NCBI RefSeq assembly: GCF_001704415.2
Contig: NC_030817.1
Location: 35,971,550 to 36,035,549 of the forward strand
Direction: 5' to 3'
Length of the DNA stretch: 64,000 bases
Origin: Capra hircus
Taxonomy: Eukaryota; Chordata; Mammalia; Artiodactyla; Bovidae
Shown here: positions 46,095-57,901 of the stretch, one piece after another
Numbering within the stretch: the stretch's first letter is position 1
Layout of the letters: the number at the start of each line of letters is the position of its first letter
Program-made: the position numbers and the translations under genes
Notes under the pieces: model-generated
What the model was told of the DNA's origin: nothing
The model's input: the letters and a program-made list of their open reading frames with translations, nothing else
The model's database searches: none

Positions 46095-46428
46095 GATACT
46101 CGTACATTCACGTTCATAGCAGCATTTTTCACCATAACCAAAAGGAACCCCCAAATCCATTGACAGAGAATAGAGAATGGATAAACAAAACATGGGTCAT
46201 ACATATAATGGGATAGCATTCAGCTTCTAAAAGGAAGAAAATTCTGACACGTGCTACAGCATGAATGAACCTTGAAAACATTATGCTAAATGAAAGAAGC
46301 CCCATATAAAAGACAAATATTCTATGATTCACTTACATGAGGTACCTAGAAAAGGCAAAATCATAGAGACAGAAAGCAGAATAGTGGTTCCCAGGGATTC
46401 AGGGGAGGGGAGGTGCTGTTGTTTAAAG
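46095..46428 (+). mobile_element. Old L1 3' end, first part
   Basis: Forward old L1M: 'acattcacgttcatagcagc', 'ctgacacgtgctacagcatg', 'aatgaaccttgaaaacatta', 'gattcacttacatgaggtac'. It breaks at GCTGTTGTTTAAAGTG and resumes after a younger L1. Confidence 0.83.
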
Positions 46429-46925
46429 TGGTATATATATATAATGGAATATCACTTAGCTATAAAAAAGAACAAAATAATGCCATTTTTTTTTTTGGCA
46501 TTAGAGATTGTTAGATGGACCTGGAGATTGTTATACTGAGTGAAGTAAATCAGACATAGAAAGACAAATATCATATGATATCACTTATATGTGGAATTTT
46601 AAAAAGGGTACAAATGAACTTATTTACAAAACAGAAGTAGAGTCACAAATGTAAAAAACAAACTTATGGTCACCACTGGGATAGTGGAGGAGGGATAAAC
46701 TGGGAGATTGGGATTGACATACACACATCACTAGATATAAAATAGAGAACTAATAAGAACCTGCTGTATAGCACAGGGAACTCGGCTCAATACTCTGTAA
46801 TGGCCTACATGGGAAGAGAATCTTTAAAGAAAAGAGTAGACCTATGCATATGTGTAACTCATTCACTGTGCTCTACACCTAAAACCAACACAACACTGTA
46901 AATCAACTACAATAAAAAAATTTGT
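46429..46925 (+). mobile_element. Younger L1 3' end inserted in the older L1
   Basis: 'tatataatggaatatcactt', 'gatatcacttatatgtggaa', 'cagaagtagagtcacaaatg', 'cctgctgtatagcacaggga', ending 'actgtaaatcaactacaata' plus an A-run. The flanks TTTAAAGTG and TTTTAAGTG look like a near-identical TSD. Confidence 0.88.
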
Positions 46926-47080
46926 TTTTAAGTGTAGAGTTTCTGTTGGCATGATGAAAAGGTTCTGGAAACAAAGAGTGGTGATGGTAGTAAACACTGT
47001 AAATATAATTAACGTAATCGAAATGCACACACAGAAACTTTTAAAATGGCATGTCTATTTTATTATGGAAAAATACGGGA
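46926..47080 (+). mobile_element. Old L1 3' end, second part
   Basis: Continuation of the copy begun at 46095: 'gtgtagagtttctgttggca', 'tgatgaaaaggttctggaaa', 'cactgtaaatataattaacg', 'acttttaaaatggcatgtct'. Confidence 0.8.
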
Positions 47081-49770
47081 AAAATTAAATCAACTTCCCC
47101 TTTCACAAGATAGCCATCCCCGGACGTTTTCTTTTTCAGACTTAAAACTCCCAGTTCCTTCTAATAATCTTGAGATAATATGATTTCTAGACCCCATGAC
47201 CTCCTGGCTCCCCTTCTCTGAGGCTACTCGCTGTCTCCCCAGGTCTCCCTCAGAGGCACCCAGTTTAGTCCCCAGTGCAAAGGTGCACAGGAGGGGCCTA
47301 CTGACTGCCTGTTTTGGCTGCCAGGGCAAAAAGGTCCAGGTTCAAAAAACATGCCCTATTCCATCCCCACCCCCCTGGCGGCTGCTTCCCCAGCCCAGAT
47401 CCATTTCCCAGACAGCTGTGGGCAGCTGCAGCTGAGAAGTGAAACCAGCAGAGGCAATTGGCGGAGGGGTGAGTGGGGGTGGGGGGCAGCATCTCAGCTG
47501 AGCACACTCTGGCCTTTCCACATATTTGCCTCATTTCTTGTGGGTGTTCAGCAAATGGATACGGGGCAGGCATGGGAGGCATCTCTCTCCAGGCACTCAG
47601 GGATGCCTCTCATCAGCTCCCACCAGAACCCACCAGCAGCCTGTGGCCAGCATTGTGGCGTTCAGGCACCCCAGCTAGACCAGCCCCTCTCGGACCATCT
47701 GGAAAAGGTTTGAAAGTTTGAAGCAGGAAAGTTCCCTTTTGGATTTTAAAGTATGTTGAAACCAAGCAGCCCGGGTGTTGGTCTGATTCCACAAGTGAGT
47801 AATCCATTTCCTGAAAGTAAACTGCTCACCCTTTGGAAGTAGACCAGGGATTTTGGGGTGCCATTTGAAATGTCACTAGCTGGGTAAATATTTACTGGCA
47901 TAAGCCATGGAGCTTTTCTAGGAATGTCAGTTAATTTACGAAATTAATGACCCTTAAGGTGGCACCTTTTAAAAAAGTCAATTTGTCTTTTGTACCGGGT
48001 GAGCGGTTTTATGCCTGGGATGGGGTTATTGAGGGGAAGGGAGCTCCTCTGCCTGCTTAGAATAACCACATAGAAATTAAAACCAGGTCTGACTTTAAAA
48101 TATCTACCTTCTAACTTTTTTTGACTCCTGATCTATTAAAATCAGAGCCAATGATGGGTTGGCTTTGGAAAACTCCGTTTTCTATGACAATCATTTGCCT
48201 GGAGTTTCAAATGACAGGATTTGAAAAATCCCCTCTCTTTAAGTCCAGTGGCCTTGAGGCTTCCATAGAAAGATCTCCTCTATCCCCTCTTACTCAGAGC
48301 TGTGCACATCTGGGTATACCTGGAGACGTGTCTCCCGTTCTCCTGTGTGGAACACTTTAGACTCCAACTAGGTGGCTGGAAAAAAACCTTTTGCATTAAA
48401 GAATAAAAAGGTTATTTCTTTGGGGCTCAAATGATCATTTAAACAATCCTTTCAAAAAGACTCCTGTGTTTCCCGCTTCATGAAACAGGCAGTCTGCAGG
48501 AAGGCATCTAAAGTTTCTGATTAAAACTGTGCAGACAGAGGACTGTTTTCGGAGCTCTGCTGGGAAGAGGAGGAGTTTGCGTGTGCGGCAGCCTCTGATG
48601 TAGGAATAAATCTAGCTGAGAAGCGATTCTCAGTGGAACAATCACAGAAGTTTATGAAGCTGATAGAGGAGAGGTTATTCTGGATTCCCCATCTCATGCT
48701 CAGCCTCCCGTTGGTGCTCTTCAACCTCTCACAGAATGAGTCCTTTTAGTAGAGAATCTGAGAAAGTTTGCATGTGACTGTGTTGGGCTCAGGCATCACC
48801 ACTACCCACTGGGGTCTTCCTAGACAGAAATGGGGGTTTCCCTGACTCCGGCATAGTCCTAGCATGGACTTTGTTCTGCCTGACAGCCACTGGTGCCTAG
48901 GTTTTAGGGCAAACCTATAGTATCCTAGAATCAGATGCCATCTACCTGCTATTCCATTCCCATCAGGGGTACCCCAGGAAGGATATAACTGTGGCTCCAA
49001 GAGATGATGTTTCTCTCTCAGTGTTCTGGAGTCTGAGCCCATAAAGGCCAGAGCATCAGCATACACTTCTGTCCCTGCAGAACCAAGCACAGTGTGATCA
49101 CTTGGGTACACAGCTGCCCCAGGCAAAGCCCACCTCTAACAGCACTGCCTGGTGGCTGACCAAGGAAGAAAACAATATACTGGGTGCCAGGAACACAGGC
49201 TTGGCAGTCCGGACAGCCAGCAATGCTGAAAACGTTTTCCCTTGTTCATTCATTTCCTTCCTTTCCAACTGGCCAGGCCTATGTATGAGGCAGTACTGCT
49301 TAAACAGAAGCCACCGAATGCCTGAAAAATAGGACTGGGCTGTCCTGTTAGTAGAGTAGGAATTTGCTCTTAGTTTATTCCCTTTTATGCTTTAATTTGG
49401 CACATGTGTATTCTTCATCACATTATCTTTTTTATTTATCTTTTGAAGAATGCAGCCACAGTCAGAGTACCGACCTGGAGCCGGTACTCTCCAATAAGCC
49501 ATGGCTTATTGACCGTGTGCTGAGAAACTCCGTCTTCAAGACTTTTGGGGACAAAAGTAAATGCTTCAAATACAAGTGATGGCCAGTAAACATTAATCAG
49601 CAGGGTCACTGGGAGTTGGGAAATGTCAGAGAGATTTTTAAGCTGAGTCTTCAGGGGGGCTGTGTGCTGGGAGGGGCTCTGGTTGAGCCTTAGGGGTCCA
49701 CATACGGTGTGTGTCCCCTGGTTACCATTGGTACCAGTGCTCAACAGCCCCCAGGAAACCACCTCATTCT
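47081..49770. other. Unassigned intron, 2.7 kb without recognised repeat
   Basis: This is one of the longest stretches where I see neither a repeat family nor an exon. GC-richer blocks lie near 47340-47700 and 48520-48720. Confidence 0.5.
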
Positions 49771-49849
49771 GCTGGGTTGGCCAAAAAGTTTGTTCGGGGT
49801 TTTCTGTACCCTCTTATGGAAAAACTTGAACTTTTTGGCCAGGCCAATA
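49771..49849. mobile_element. Mariner-derived MITE hairpin
   Basis: Second copy of the near-palindrome. The left arm carries GGGTTGGCCAAAAAGTTTGT; the right arm reads GAACTTTTTGGCCAGGCCAA. In the host-gene direction one arm holds CCCCGAACAAACTTTTTGG (49799 to 49781), resembling miR-2284/2285 family members as recalled. The arms are less symmetrical than in the copy at 27367. Confidence 0.82.
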
Positions 49850-51143
49850 TTTTCTGTGATTTTCTCCTGTACAGATCTGGCCTGGGGAGATGGAACGGTC
49901 ACAGAGGAGAGCAAATGCGATCAAACAGAAGAAACAGGAGACCGACAGGGCACCCAACAAGCCTCAGGTATTTCTGCTGCTCCCTGAGTCCTGGGCATAA
50001 GGTACCTTTCAGACATCTCCCCCTTTAAACGCATACCTCAAGAGTCTTCCATGCATGCAGCAGACACCCCACGACCTCAAACATTAGAAAGCCTGTATTA
50101 TGGGCTGAGAACAGGGCTCCTTCTTCACCTAAGGATTCCTGAACCACACACATCCCTTTAATGGCATACCCACTTCAGATGTGTTCACAGTATTTACCCC
50201 TGCACTCCCAGTAGGGTCAGTCACATGACCAAACATTGTACGCCGTAGTAGCTTTCTTCAGGAGCTCTGCATTTCTTCTTTATTTTATTATCCTTTATTC
50301 TTATTTTTAAATTTTTATTTCTGCATTTCTTGTTAAAGTGGGGTATTGCATCAAGCATGAATCTTTCCAGCATCTATGGCCTGTCACAACTTACTTCCAC
50401 TACTTGTCTTTGGGGAGATTTCCACTTCCTACTTTGTTTAAATGTAAGAAAACTGCTGAACTAATCTCCCCCAATATTTTTCACTTGGAGCCTCATCAAA
50501 AAGTGCCTAAAAACTCTTCCAGAGTCAGCAGTGTGCCCCACACATAATGATCAGTACACACACACAATAACCTATTCAACCTCTGGTTATTACTGTCTAA
50601 CATCTGTTGAGGACTTTTTAAAAAAGTTTGCAAAATCTCTTTCTGAACATTATCACACCTAATTTTCAAAACAAGTGTGACTGGGCAGATGGTGAGGAAG
50701 TCGAGGCTGGTGGAGGTGAAATGACCCACCTCACCCAGGCCCTCTGAGCACCCTAGACCTGGCCCCCCAGCCTAGTGCTGCGGTCCTCTGTCCTCTCACT
50801 GAGAGCCTCCGCTAAGGCTCACTGGACGAAGGTCTGCTAGGCCTGATCCATTCACTGTTTTCTTAGTTCTTCTTACAAATGCATCTACATGTCCTGGATG
50901 GACATTAGAAATTTAATAGTAGTTTAAGCACAGATCCCAGCATGTCTCCAATGCAATCGAAGAGTCGGATTATAAAAGCAAATAAGACAATGCTTTAGTC
51001 TCCTGGCTCTGCTGGCAGGGTGTGAGTGAGCTGGGTGTGTCGGTAAGGGGAGAAGAGCCTCCAGAACATACCATTATGATTATCTAACAATAACAATACT
51101 TGCTGGCAGCATTCCCTGAGATTAAAAGCCTGAGGTTTCTTTT
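49850..51143. other. Unassigned intron
   Basis: A low-complexity AT block lies at 50278-50340. No recognised repeat or exon. Confidence 0.5.
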
Positions 51144-51669
51144 TTAAAATTTTTTATTTTATATTGGAGCATAGTTGATTAACAATGTTGTGTCAGTTTC
51201 AGACGTTCAGCAAAGTGACTCAGTTATACACATGCATGTGTCTATTTTTTCAAATTCTTATCCCATTGACTTCCCTGGTGGCTCAGATGGTAAAGCGTCT
51301 GCCTGCAATACAGGAGACCCTGGTTCGATCCCTGAGTTGGGAAGATCTCCTGGAGAAGAAAATGGCAACCCACTCCAGTATTCCTGCCTGGAGAATCCCA
51401 GAGAGGGAGGAGCCTGGTAGGCTACAGTCCATGGGGTCGCAAAGAGTCAGACACGACTGAGCGACTTCACTTCACTATCCCATTTAGGTTGTTACATAAT
51501 ATTGAACACAGTTTCCTGTGCTTTACAGTAGATTCTTGTTGGTTATCTATTTTAAATATAACACCATGTACAAGTCAATCTCAAATTCCCTAGCTATACC
51601 TCCCCTCCACTCTTCCCCCTAGGTAACCATAAGTTCATTCTCTCAGTCTGTACGTCTGTTTTGTAAATA
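51144..51669 (-). mobile_element. L1 3'UTR segment (normal part of twin-primed L1)
   Basis: Antisense L1 3'UTR: starts with a T/A-rich 3' end, 'atattggagcatagttgatt', 'acagtttcctgtgctttaca', 'ccataagttcattctctcag', 'cgtctgttttgtaaataag'. A Bov-tA interrupts it at 51268-51475. It joins directly to a plus-strand L1 piece at about 51669. Confidence 0.9.
51268..51475 (+). mobile_element. Bov-tA SINE with 9-bp TSD
   Basis: Forward Bov-tA (GACTTCCCTGGTGGCTCAGA ... GTTCGATCCC ... GACACGACTGAGCGACTTCA). The perfect TSD TATCCCATT lies at 51259-51267 and 51476-51484, within the L1. Confidence 0.96.
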
Positions 51670-51962
51670 AGAGGGTGTGGAGAGAAGGGTACTCTCCTAC
51701 ACAGTTAGTGGGAATGTAAATTGGTACAGCTACTTTGGAGAACAGTATAGAAGCTCCCTAAAAAAACTAAAAATAGAGCTACCATATGATCCTGCAGCCT
51801 CCTGAGAAAAACATGGTCTGAAAGGATACACACACCCCGATGTTCATTGCAGCACTATTTACAATAGCCAAGATAAGGAAGCACCCTAGATATCCATGGA
51901 GGAATGTAGAAAGAAGAAGTGGTACATACATACGATGGAATATTACTTAGCCACTAGGAGCA
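51670..51962 (+). mobile_element. Inverted 5' part of the same L1
   Basis: Forward L1 ORF2-end sequence: 'gagggtgtggagagaagggt', 'ggtacagctactttggagaa', 'cattgcagcactatttacaa', 'gatggaatattacttagcca'. Its orientation is opposite to the adjoining 3'UTR segment. Confidence 0.9.
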
Positions 51963-52061
51963 TGAGATTTCTTTTACTCTACATGGCAACAAGTTTTTGA
52001 AGTAAGAAAAAAAAAAAAGGTAAAAATATAAAGTGCTATATTAGGTCTCAGGGATGCTGGG

Positions 52062-52285
52062 TGAGCTGCCCAGGTGTTGCTAGTGGTAATGAACCCTCCT
52101 GCCACTGCAGAAGCGATAGGAGCTGCAGGTTCAATCTCTGGGTCGGAAAGATCCTCTGGAGGATGGCATGGCAACCCACTCTAGTATTCTTGCTTGGAGA
52201 ATGCTACAGACAGAGGAGCCCAGCAGGCTACAGTCCATGGGGTCACAAAGAATCAGACACGACTGAAATGACTTCGCACACACAC
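52062..52285 (+). mobile_element. Bov-tA SINE
   Basis: Forward Bov-tA with altered head (GAGCTGCCCAGGTGTTGCTA), B-box-like GGTTCAATC, Bov-A unit to ATCAGACACGACTGAAATGA, and an ACAC tail. Confidence 0.9.
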
Positions 52286-52445
52286 ACAATGCTGGGTACT
52301 TTGAATTTTCTTAAAACTTCAACATGATGAACTGAAAAATGTATTGGAACAGAAATTTCTGGACCTTGTTTCAACTAAGTCACTTTTCAATTCTGCAGAA
52401 AAGGATATTTAGTAAATGTGGCTAAATTTAAGTAACTTAATTTAG

Positions 52446-52650
52446 TCAGTGTGTTAGTCACTCAGTTATGTCTGACTCTTTGTGATCCCATGGACTATAT
52501 AGCTCACCAGGCTCCTCCATCCATGTAATTCTCCTAGCAAGAATATTAGAGTGGGTTTCCATGCCCTTCTCCAAGGGATCTTTCCAATCCAGGGATCGAA
52601 CCCAGGCCTCCTGCATTGCAGGCAGATTCTTTGCTGTCTGAGCCCTTGAA
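52446..52650 (-). mobile_element. Bov-tA SINE
   Basis: Reverse Bov-tA (GTTATGTCTGACTCTTTGTG ... GGGATCGAACCCAGGCCTCC ... GCTGTCTGAGCCCTT), inverted relative to 52062-52285 with a ~160-bp spacer. Confidence 0.92.
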
Positions 52651-53504
52651 ATAACCCTATCAAAAAGTAATCATACACTAAAAAGGCCTCAATACTTGCA
52701 TTACAACCCTAAACCTCACCTCTGCTCACAGGCCAAAAACAAATACAATCCAAGTCTCTCAGTCACAGAGATGAAAATTGTACTGCCTTGCCAAGATGCA
52801 TCCACGGCAGATGCATTTAAAAGACAGTGGTAGTTATTAAGGCCCCATTTGCCTTGCATTGTCTTATTAAGTTTTATTTTCTGAGAAGTAACTTTTTTTC
52901 AGACAGAAAATCTGGCAGTTGTTTTAAGACATGTTACTTTTTCACTTGCATAGTTCTTATTCTATAGCTCCATGAAGCCTAAGGAAAGATTTCTGTATAA
53001 AGAAATACACAACGATGTCAGACATGCTGGTGAGATTTCCCACCAAACAGCATGGGAATGAATCATGGTGAAGGGCCGTGGAACAATACACACACAAGGG
53101 AACGTGGCGCCAGCGAGACTCTGAACACACACACTGCAACTTCTCTGGACACACACACCGGTCCCATCACCTCTGCCTCCATACCTTCCAGGTCACATCC
53201 TGTCTCCTCTACCTCAGGTCCCAGACAAGATCCTCTCATCAGACCCTAAAGGTTGTCAAATAGAAAGACGTATTTCCCTTTGCACCTTCCGAGAGATAGG
53301 TGGATCTGGGAAGGGGAAGCAGATGGAAGTGTAACCATGTGGAAATCTGCGATACAGAACGGTTTAGTTCAGAGTTGTTTACAACTGCAGACAGGACCTC
53401 AGGGACACAGTCCTAGGTTCTAAGTCCAGGAATGTAATCTCTTATGCCTCAGTTTCTTCATAACATCAATACTCTTCCATTATCAGCCACTTTTGAAAAT
53501 TTGA
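52651..53504. other. Unassigned intron
   Basis: No recognised repeat or exon. Several ACACAC-rich words near 53085-53160. Confidence 0.5.
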
Positions 53505-53672
53505 CCCCTGGTCAGGGAGAACTAGATCCCACAGGCCACAACTAGAAATCATGCCACAACTTAACATCTTGAGTACCACAAGAAAGACAGAAGATCCCAC
53601 ATGCTGTGACTAAGACCCAGTGTACCCAAATAAATACAAATAAATATAAAAAAATTTTTTTAAGACAAAAAA
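53505..53672 (+). mobile_element. CHR-type SINE fragment
   Basis: It begins inside the element: 'cccctggtcagggagaacta', 'gatcccacaggccacaacta', 'agatcccacatgctgtgact', then an AAATAAATAAAT-like tail. The tRNA-like 5' part is missing. Confidence 0.78.
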
Positions 53673-54489
53673 AAGAATGACACGGCAAACATATTTGTGC
53701 ATCTATAGACTCAGCACAAAGTGTAATGACAAGGCATTCACTTTGAACAGCCTTGTCTAAAGTTCTTCACTCCTACATGTTTAACTCATGCTCAGACCTC
53801 AAGGCATCCTCTGCAATCCAGTCTTTGCCTAGGACCCTGCATTGTCTGGAAAGGGAAGAAAGTTGAAATGTTCTTGGTTGCACATTTTTATTTTTAGCAC
53901 TCCTAGAAAAGATGAAACTGTTTCTCATGTAATTCATTTCTCATAATATTAGCACTTGTGTTTTAAGAGCATGTAGTCGGCAGCTATTATTGTTAGAGAA
54001 GACAAGATTAGAATAAAATGGCTGAGTTATAAGGTATATTGCTCATTCTCTTCTGAGGCTGAAAATATCTTCTAAATATCTACTTTCCAATTGGCAGCTC
54101 CCAAAGATTCCTGGTCCAGTGGACTATAGACATATAAGAATCACCAAATGCCACCTTTAGATATTGACCTTCAGTCCCTGTCTCCCAGAATGATGGGAAA
54201 CTGGCTTATCTGTGAGTTTCCACAATGTCCTACCAGCTATCAGACACAAAATTCAAACCCGAGTCAGTAAAAAATAAGCATTTGAATATCTGTCTTCCTC
54301 GTTTCCCCCACTTCTTTCTGCTGCCTCTCTCCTGTATTTTTAACTACTTCTACATGTTACATGGTACAAAGAAAGGGGAATGACACTTGAAAAATCTGAG
54401 CGAAAAGTTTGGGTCAAGCAGAACGTAAAATAAAAGATTGGGATTATGCAGGATTTCAATTATACATGCTCTCCCAGTAGACTGTAAGC
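53673..54489. other. Unassigned intron
   Basis: No recognised element. Confidence 0.5.
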
Positions 54490-54556
54490 TATATATATAT
54501 ATGTATATATGTAAATAAATATGTATAAATATATGTATATATATATACACACATAT
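54490..54556. repeat. TA/TATG-rich simple repeat
   Basis: ATATATATATATGTATATAT and variants, about 67 bp, followed by a few ACAC units. Confidence 0.93.
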
Positions 54557-57500
54557 GTGCTGCATACACACACACCTATTACAGATAGATAGGTAAACGG
54601 AGTCAAAGGGATAGAGAGAATGAATGAATGAGATTTGGCTGCAAGTCATTACAAAAAGAATTCAGAAACTAGTGTAAACCCCAGGAGATGAATTCAGTAG
54701 ACAAAAATGTCCTTTCAACCAAACAGTTCCAACATATGAGAGAATTTCCTCCTTTCACCAAAGCCAAATATTTGACTGTGCTTTAAAAGACTAATTAAAA
54801 CAATATTGTGGTATTCAACCATGCGTGGGTTACGAAGCGGAACCTCCACTTCATAAGCAGACACTGAATCTGTGGCAAGAGAGTAACGCAGGAGTAGCAG
54901 AGACCTTGCTTTGTTCCATTAATACTCACACATCCACTTGGTAAGAACTGTAGCTTGGAACAATGATTTCCATCACAAAGCTCCTGAAATGCCAGGAATG
55001 AGTCATGGCGTGGTGCCTGGGCATTGCACTGATTTTCTCCATTAACCAGGCATACATACTGACAACTTCCAGGAGAAGAGCTGAATGAGTCAGGTTCAGG
55101 AATAAACCACATCAGAATACTATGTGCATGGAGGAGGGAGGGTAACAGGAATGGCATTTTTTTGGTTATTGGTTTGTTCTCTTTAAATAGAAACATGCAT
55201 AAAATGTATTTCTCCGAAGACTACCGAAAGCATAGATCCATCTAATTATCAAAATTCTAACACCACGACCCCAATGGCTACCCAAACACTATAGTGTGGT
55301 AAAAACCACTATGACCAGCGAGAGCTTCTCAGGAACAATTCCACAGCCCCTTTCACACACCTTTCGACCTCTTCCAAACATCTTCTCTTGTTCTGAATTT
55401 CTTCTTCAAGTGTCTTCCACTAGCTGACTTTCACACAGAAATGGAACAAGTCAGGTAACAAAATGGCCAGAATTCCAGCAGGACATGTGCAGTCTTTCAG
55501 CAGGTACACTCAGACCTCTGGCTCAGTGGGAAGCAAAATGCATAATGCAAGGCTCTAGACCACGGGGACCTCTTTGGCATCCTGGCATGCTCCCTCTTGC
55601 CATTCTAGGTAAGGAAACGGGAGTTCAGATCTCTTTAGCCATCTTCTTTCTTGAAAATAGCTTCCTAGGTATAAGAGATAAAGACCTAGAACATTGTTAT
55701 CCTGGCTATCTATTAAGAAAACTTTTCTTTGACTATACTTTGGGAAGCCCAGCAAAGCAGAAATATTGAAAGTACAAAAAGCATCCATGACTAACATCTT
55801 TCCAGAACTTCTGATCTTAAGTTTTGAACCTGGACCGTAAGATGGTTTGGAAACTGAGAAGAATCACAAGAAACAGAGAATTGTGACTATGCCAAAAGCA
55901 CTTGAAAAGCCAAAATGTGCAGTTAATGAACAAGGGTGATGATGAGGAGTCAGTGGATCTCTTTTCTAACAAGGACCTGCTGTGGTATTCAGGGGCTCCT
56001 TTGTCCAGGATTAGACTCAATTGCTCTGCATCTTTCCTAGGATTGAGCCACAGGCTTGCTTTTTCTTTTTTTGGATTTGGCCTCCAATGCTGAGGCACGA
56101 GTCAGTACACACAGATGAATAGATTAGCTGAGCTAATTTAAGGGAGCCCTACCATGGAAGGATTCTTTTTTAGCCCTCTATATTTAGGTTAAGGTTTGTG
56201 CCTGAGCAAGACACTCACTGAAGGACTGAATTTTCTAAACCATGCAAGGGAGGAATCTCTCTTATGAGATCTTCCTAACAGGCTACTCGCTTGTTTCCTG
56301 GGCTCTGATGGCCCCGTAGCCACAGTCTTAAAACAGGCTAATTAAGGTGACCTCGTTCATATCACAGGGTGACTCAAGCCTCACTTTATAAATTCAGTGA
56401 GCATATACCATGTTGGGGGAATTGTGTCTGGTAAATATCCCTGCCAGATAAAACTTGATCAAACTTAATTGGATATGATGGCTTGATTGATTTGCTACCA
56501 GAAGCAAGCAAATCACTGAGTTCCTAAATTTTATATTTGGTAACAAACTCAAGATTCCAAAGCTCTCCACCGCTGAAACATGAATTCTCATGTTCTTACC
56601 CTATTGCTTAATCAGACCTAATGTATGGCTAAGGAATATCTTTAAAGGTTAGGCCTCAAGTAAACATTTCAGGAAGATCTCGTGGCTTCCTGTGTATAAG
56701 CTGCTCTCCATGGTAAGGGGGTTCTGGGCCTTCTTTGAAAAATCTCTCCCCATCCCATTGATTTGGGTGTCATTTGGTTGGGGCATGGCTACATGGACTC
56801 TTAGGGATACACTGCACAGCCACAACGTGTCAGTGGGTTTCCTTCTCATGGTTTTGACATTTAAAGATTGCTGCAGAAAGGGAGACTCCATCTGTGCCCT
56901 CCTGCTGGTAGAGACTAAACACCTGTACGGTAGAAACCAAGCCAGGATCTGCTCAGTATCAGAATGGGCTTTTGGAGAAGAGAATCAATTACCCACTGCC
57001 TTCTCTTTTGTTTCTCTAAATTCTTGGGCAAGCTGAAGAGGTCAAGTTTTAAGCAAGCTGCTGTTGCATTCTTTCTTAGAAAATTTATATCCAAAAAGTA
57101 ACCTGGAAGAGCAGCAAAACTCCTGCCCTTCTCTCCGTCAAAGTGGAATGGATTGACTCGGCAGCAACTTTGCTGCCACTGAATATATTAGCTTCTTAAA
57201 CAAGACAAACCCCTTGCCAGGTTCTCACCCATATTCTGCAGGGACACAGGCTGCCTCTGCATAACCTCTCCTTCCCCTTGAAAAGAACGCAAACGTCATG
57301 CTTTAATATTTCGGTATTTCTTTTTGGATGCAAGTGGGATGTTAAAATGGATTGAGGTCACAGTGGGGAGAAGTAAATGGATTTCTCACACACCTCCCCC
57401 ACTTGACTGCATGTGCTCCAAGCATGGTTTTTTAAGACTTGGAGACTGGGCTTCACGCTCAGATAGAGGCAATGGAGGCTTCAGAAGGTAGAGAAGAGTG

Positions 57501-57901
57501 GCCCCCAGAGTTAAGGTCTGAAGAAGAACCAATCCAGGTCCATGAGCTGAGGTTTGAAGGTGAAGAGTAATGGCTGGGACTGTTTACACAGACAGAAGAC
57601 AGTTATTTAAGGGTGAAATCTGATCCACCTTCAGCTCAGCCAAAATGATGATCGGAGAGAAGTGTTATATACTATTTCTTCTTAGACTCAGCTGCCAAAG
57701 GGCCCTGCAGAGCAGAGCAGTAGGGCTGCTGGGTGTGGGGGCCACTGCTTCCCCCCAAGGGCCACAGAGCCATCCACCCTCACCCGGGGGCTCCGGGCCC
57801 CACCGTAGAGCTTCCCCCAGGGATACCTTGGCACCCTGACAGCAGGTGGGGACTCAGGAGACTTCTAAGTGGGCTGAGAGGGTAAATGAAACGAGCCCAG
57901 A
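54557..57901. other. Unassigned intron, 3.3 kb without recognised repeat
   Basis: No repeat family or exon seen. Frames such as 54795-55196 (minus) and 56692-57036 (plus) have no recognisable product and no matching splice context. A GC-rich block lies at about 57690-57840. Confidence 0.5.

Noticed and set aside
54795..55196. 133-codon minus-strand frame with Cys/His residues.
   Set aside because: No zinc-finger spacing or family similarity visible; no splice sites in keeping with a SAMD4A exon.
57640..57850. GC-rich block considered as a CpG-island promoter.
   Set aside because: GC-rich but with few CpG dinucleotides over only ~200 bp, and no adjacent first-exon signal.
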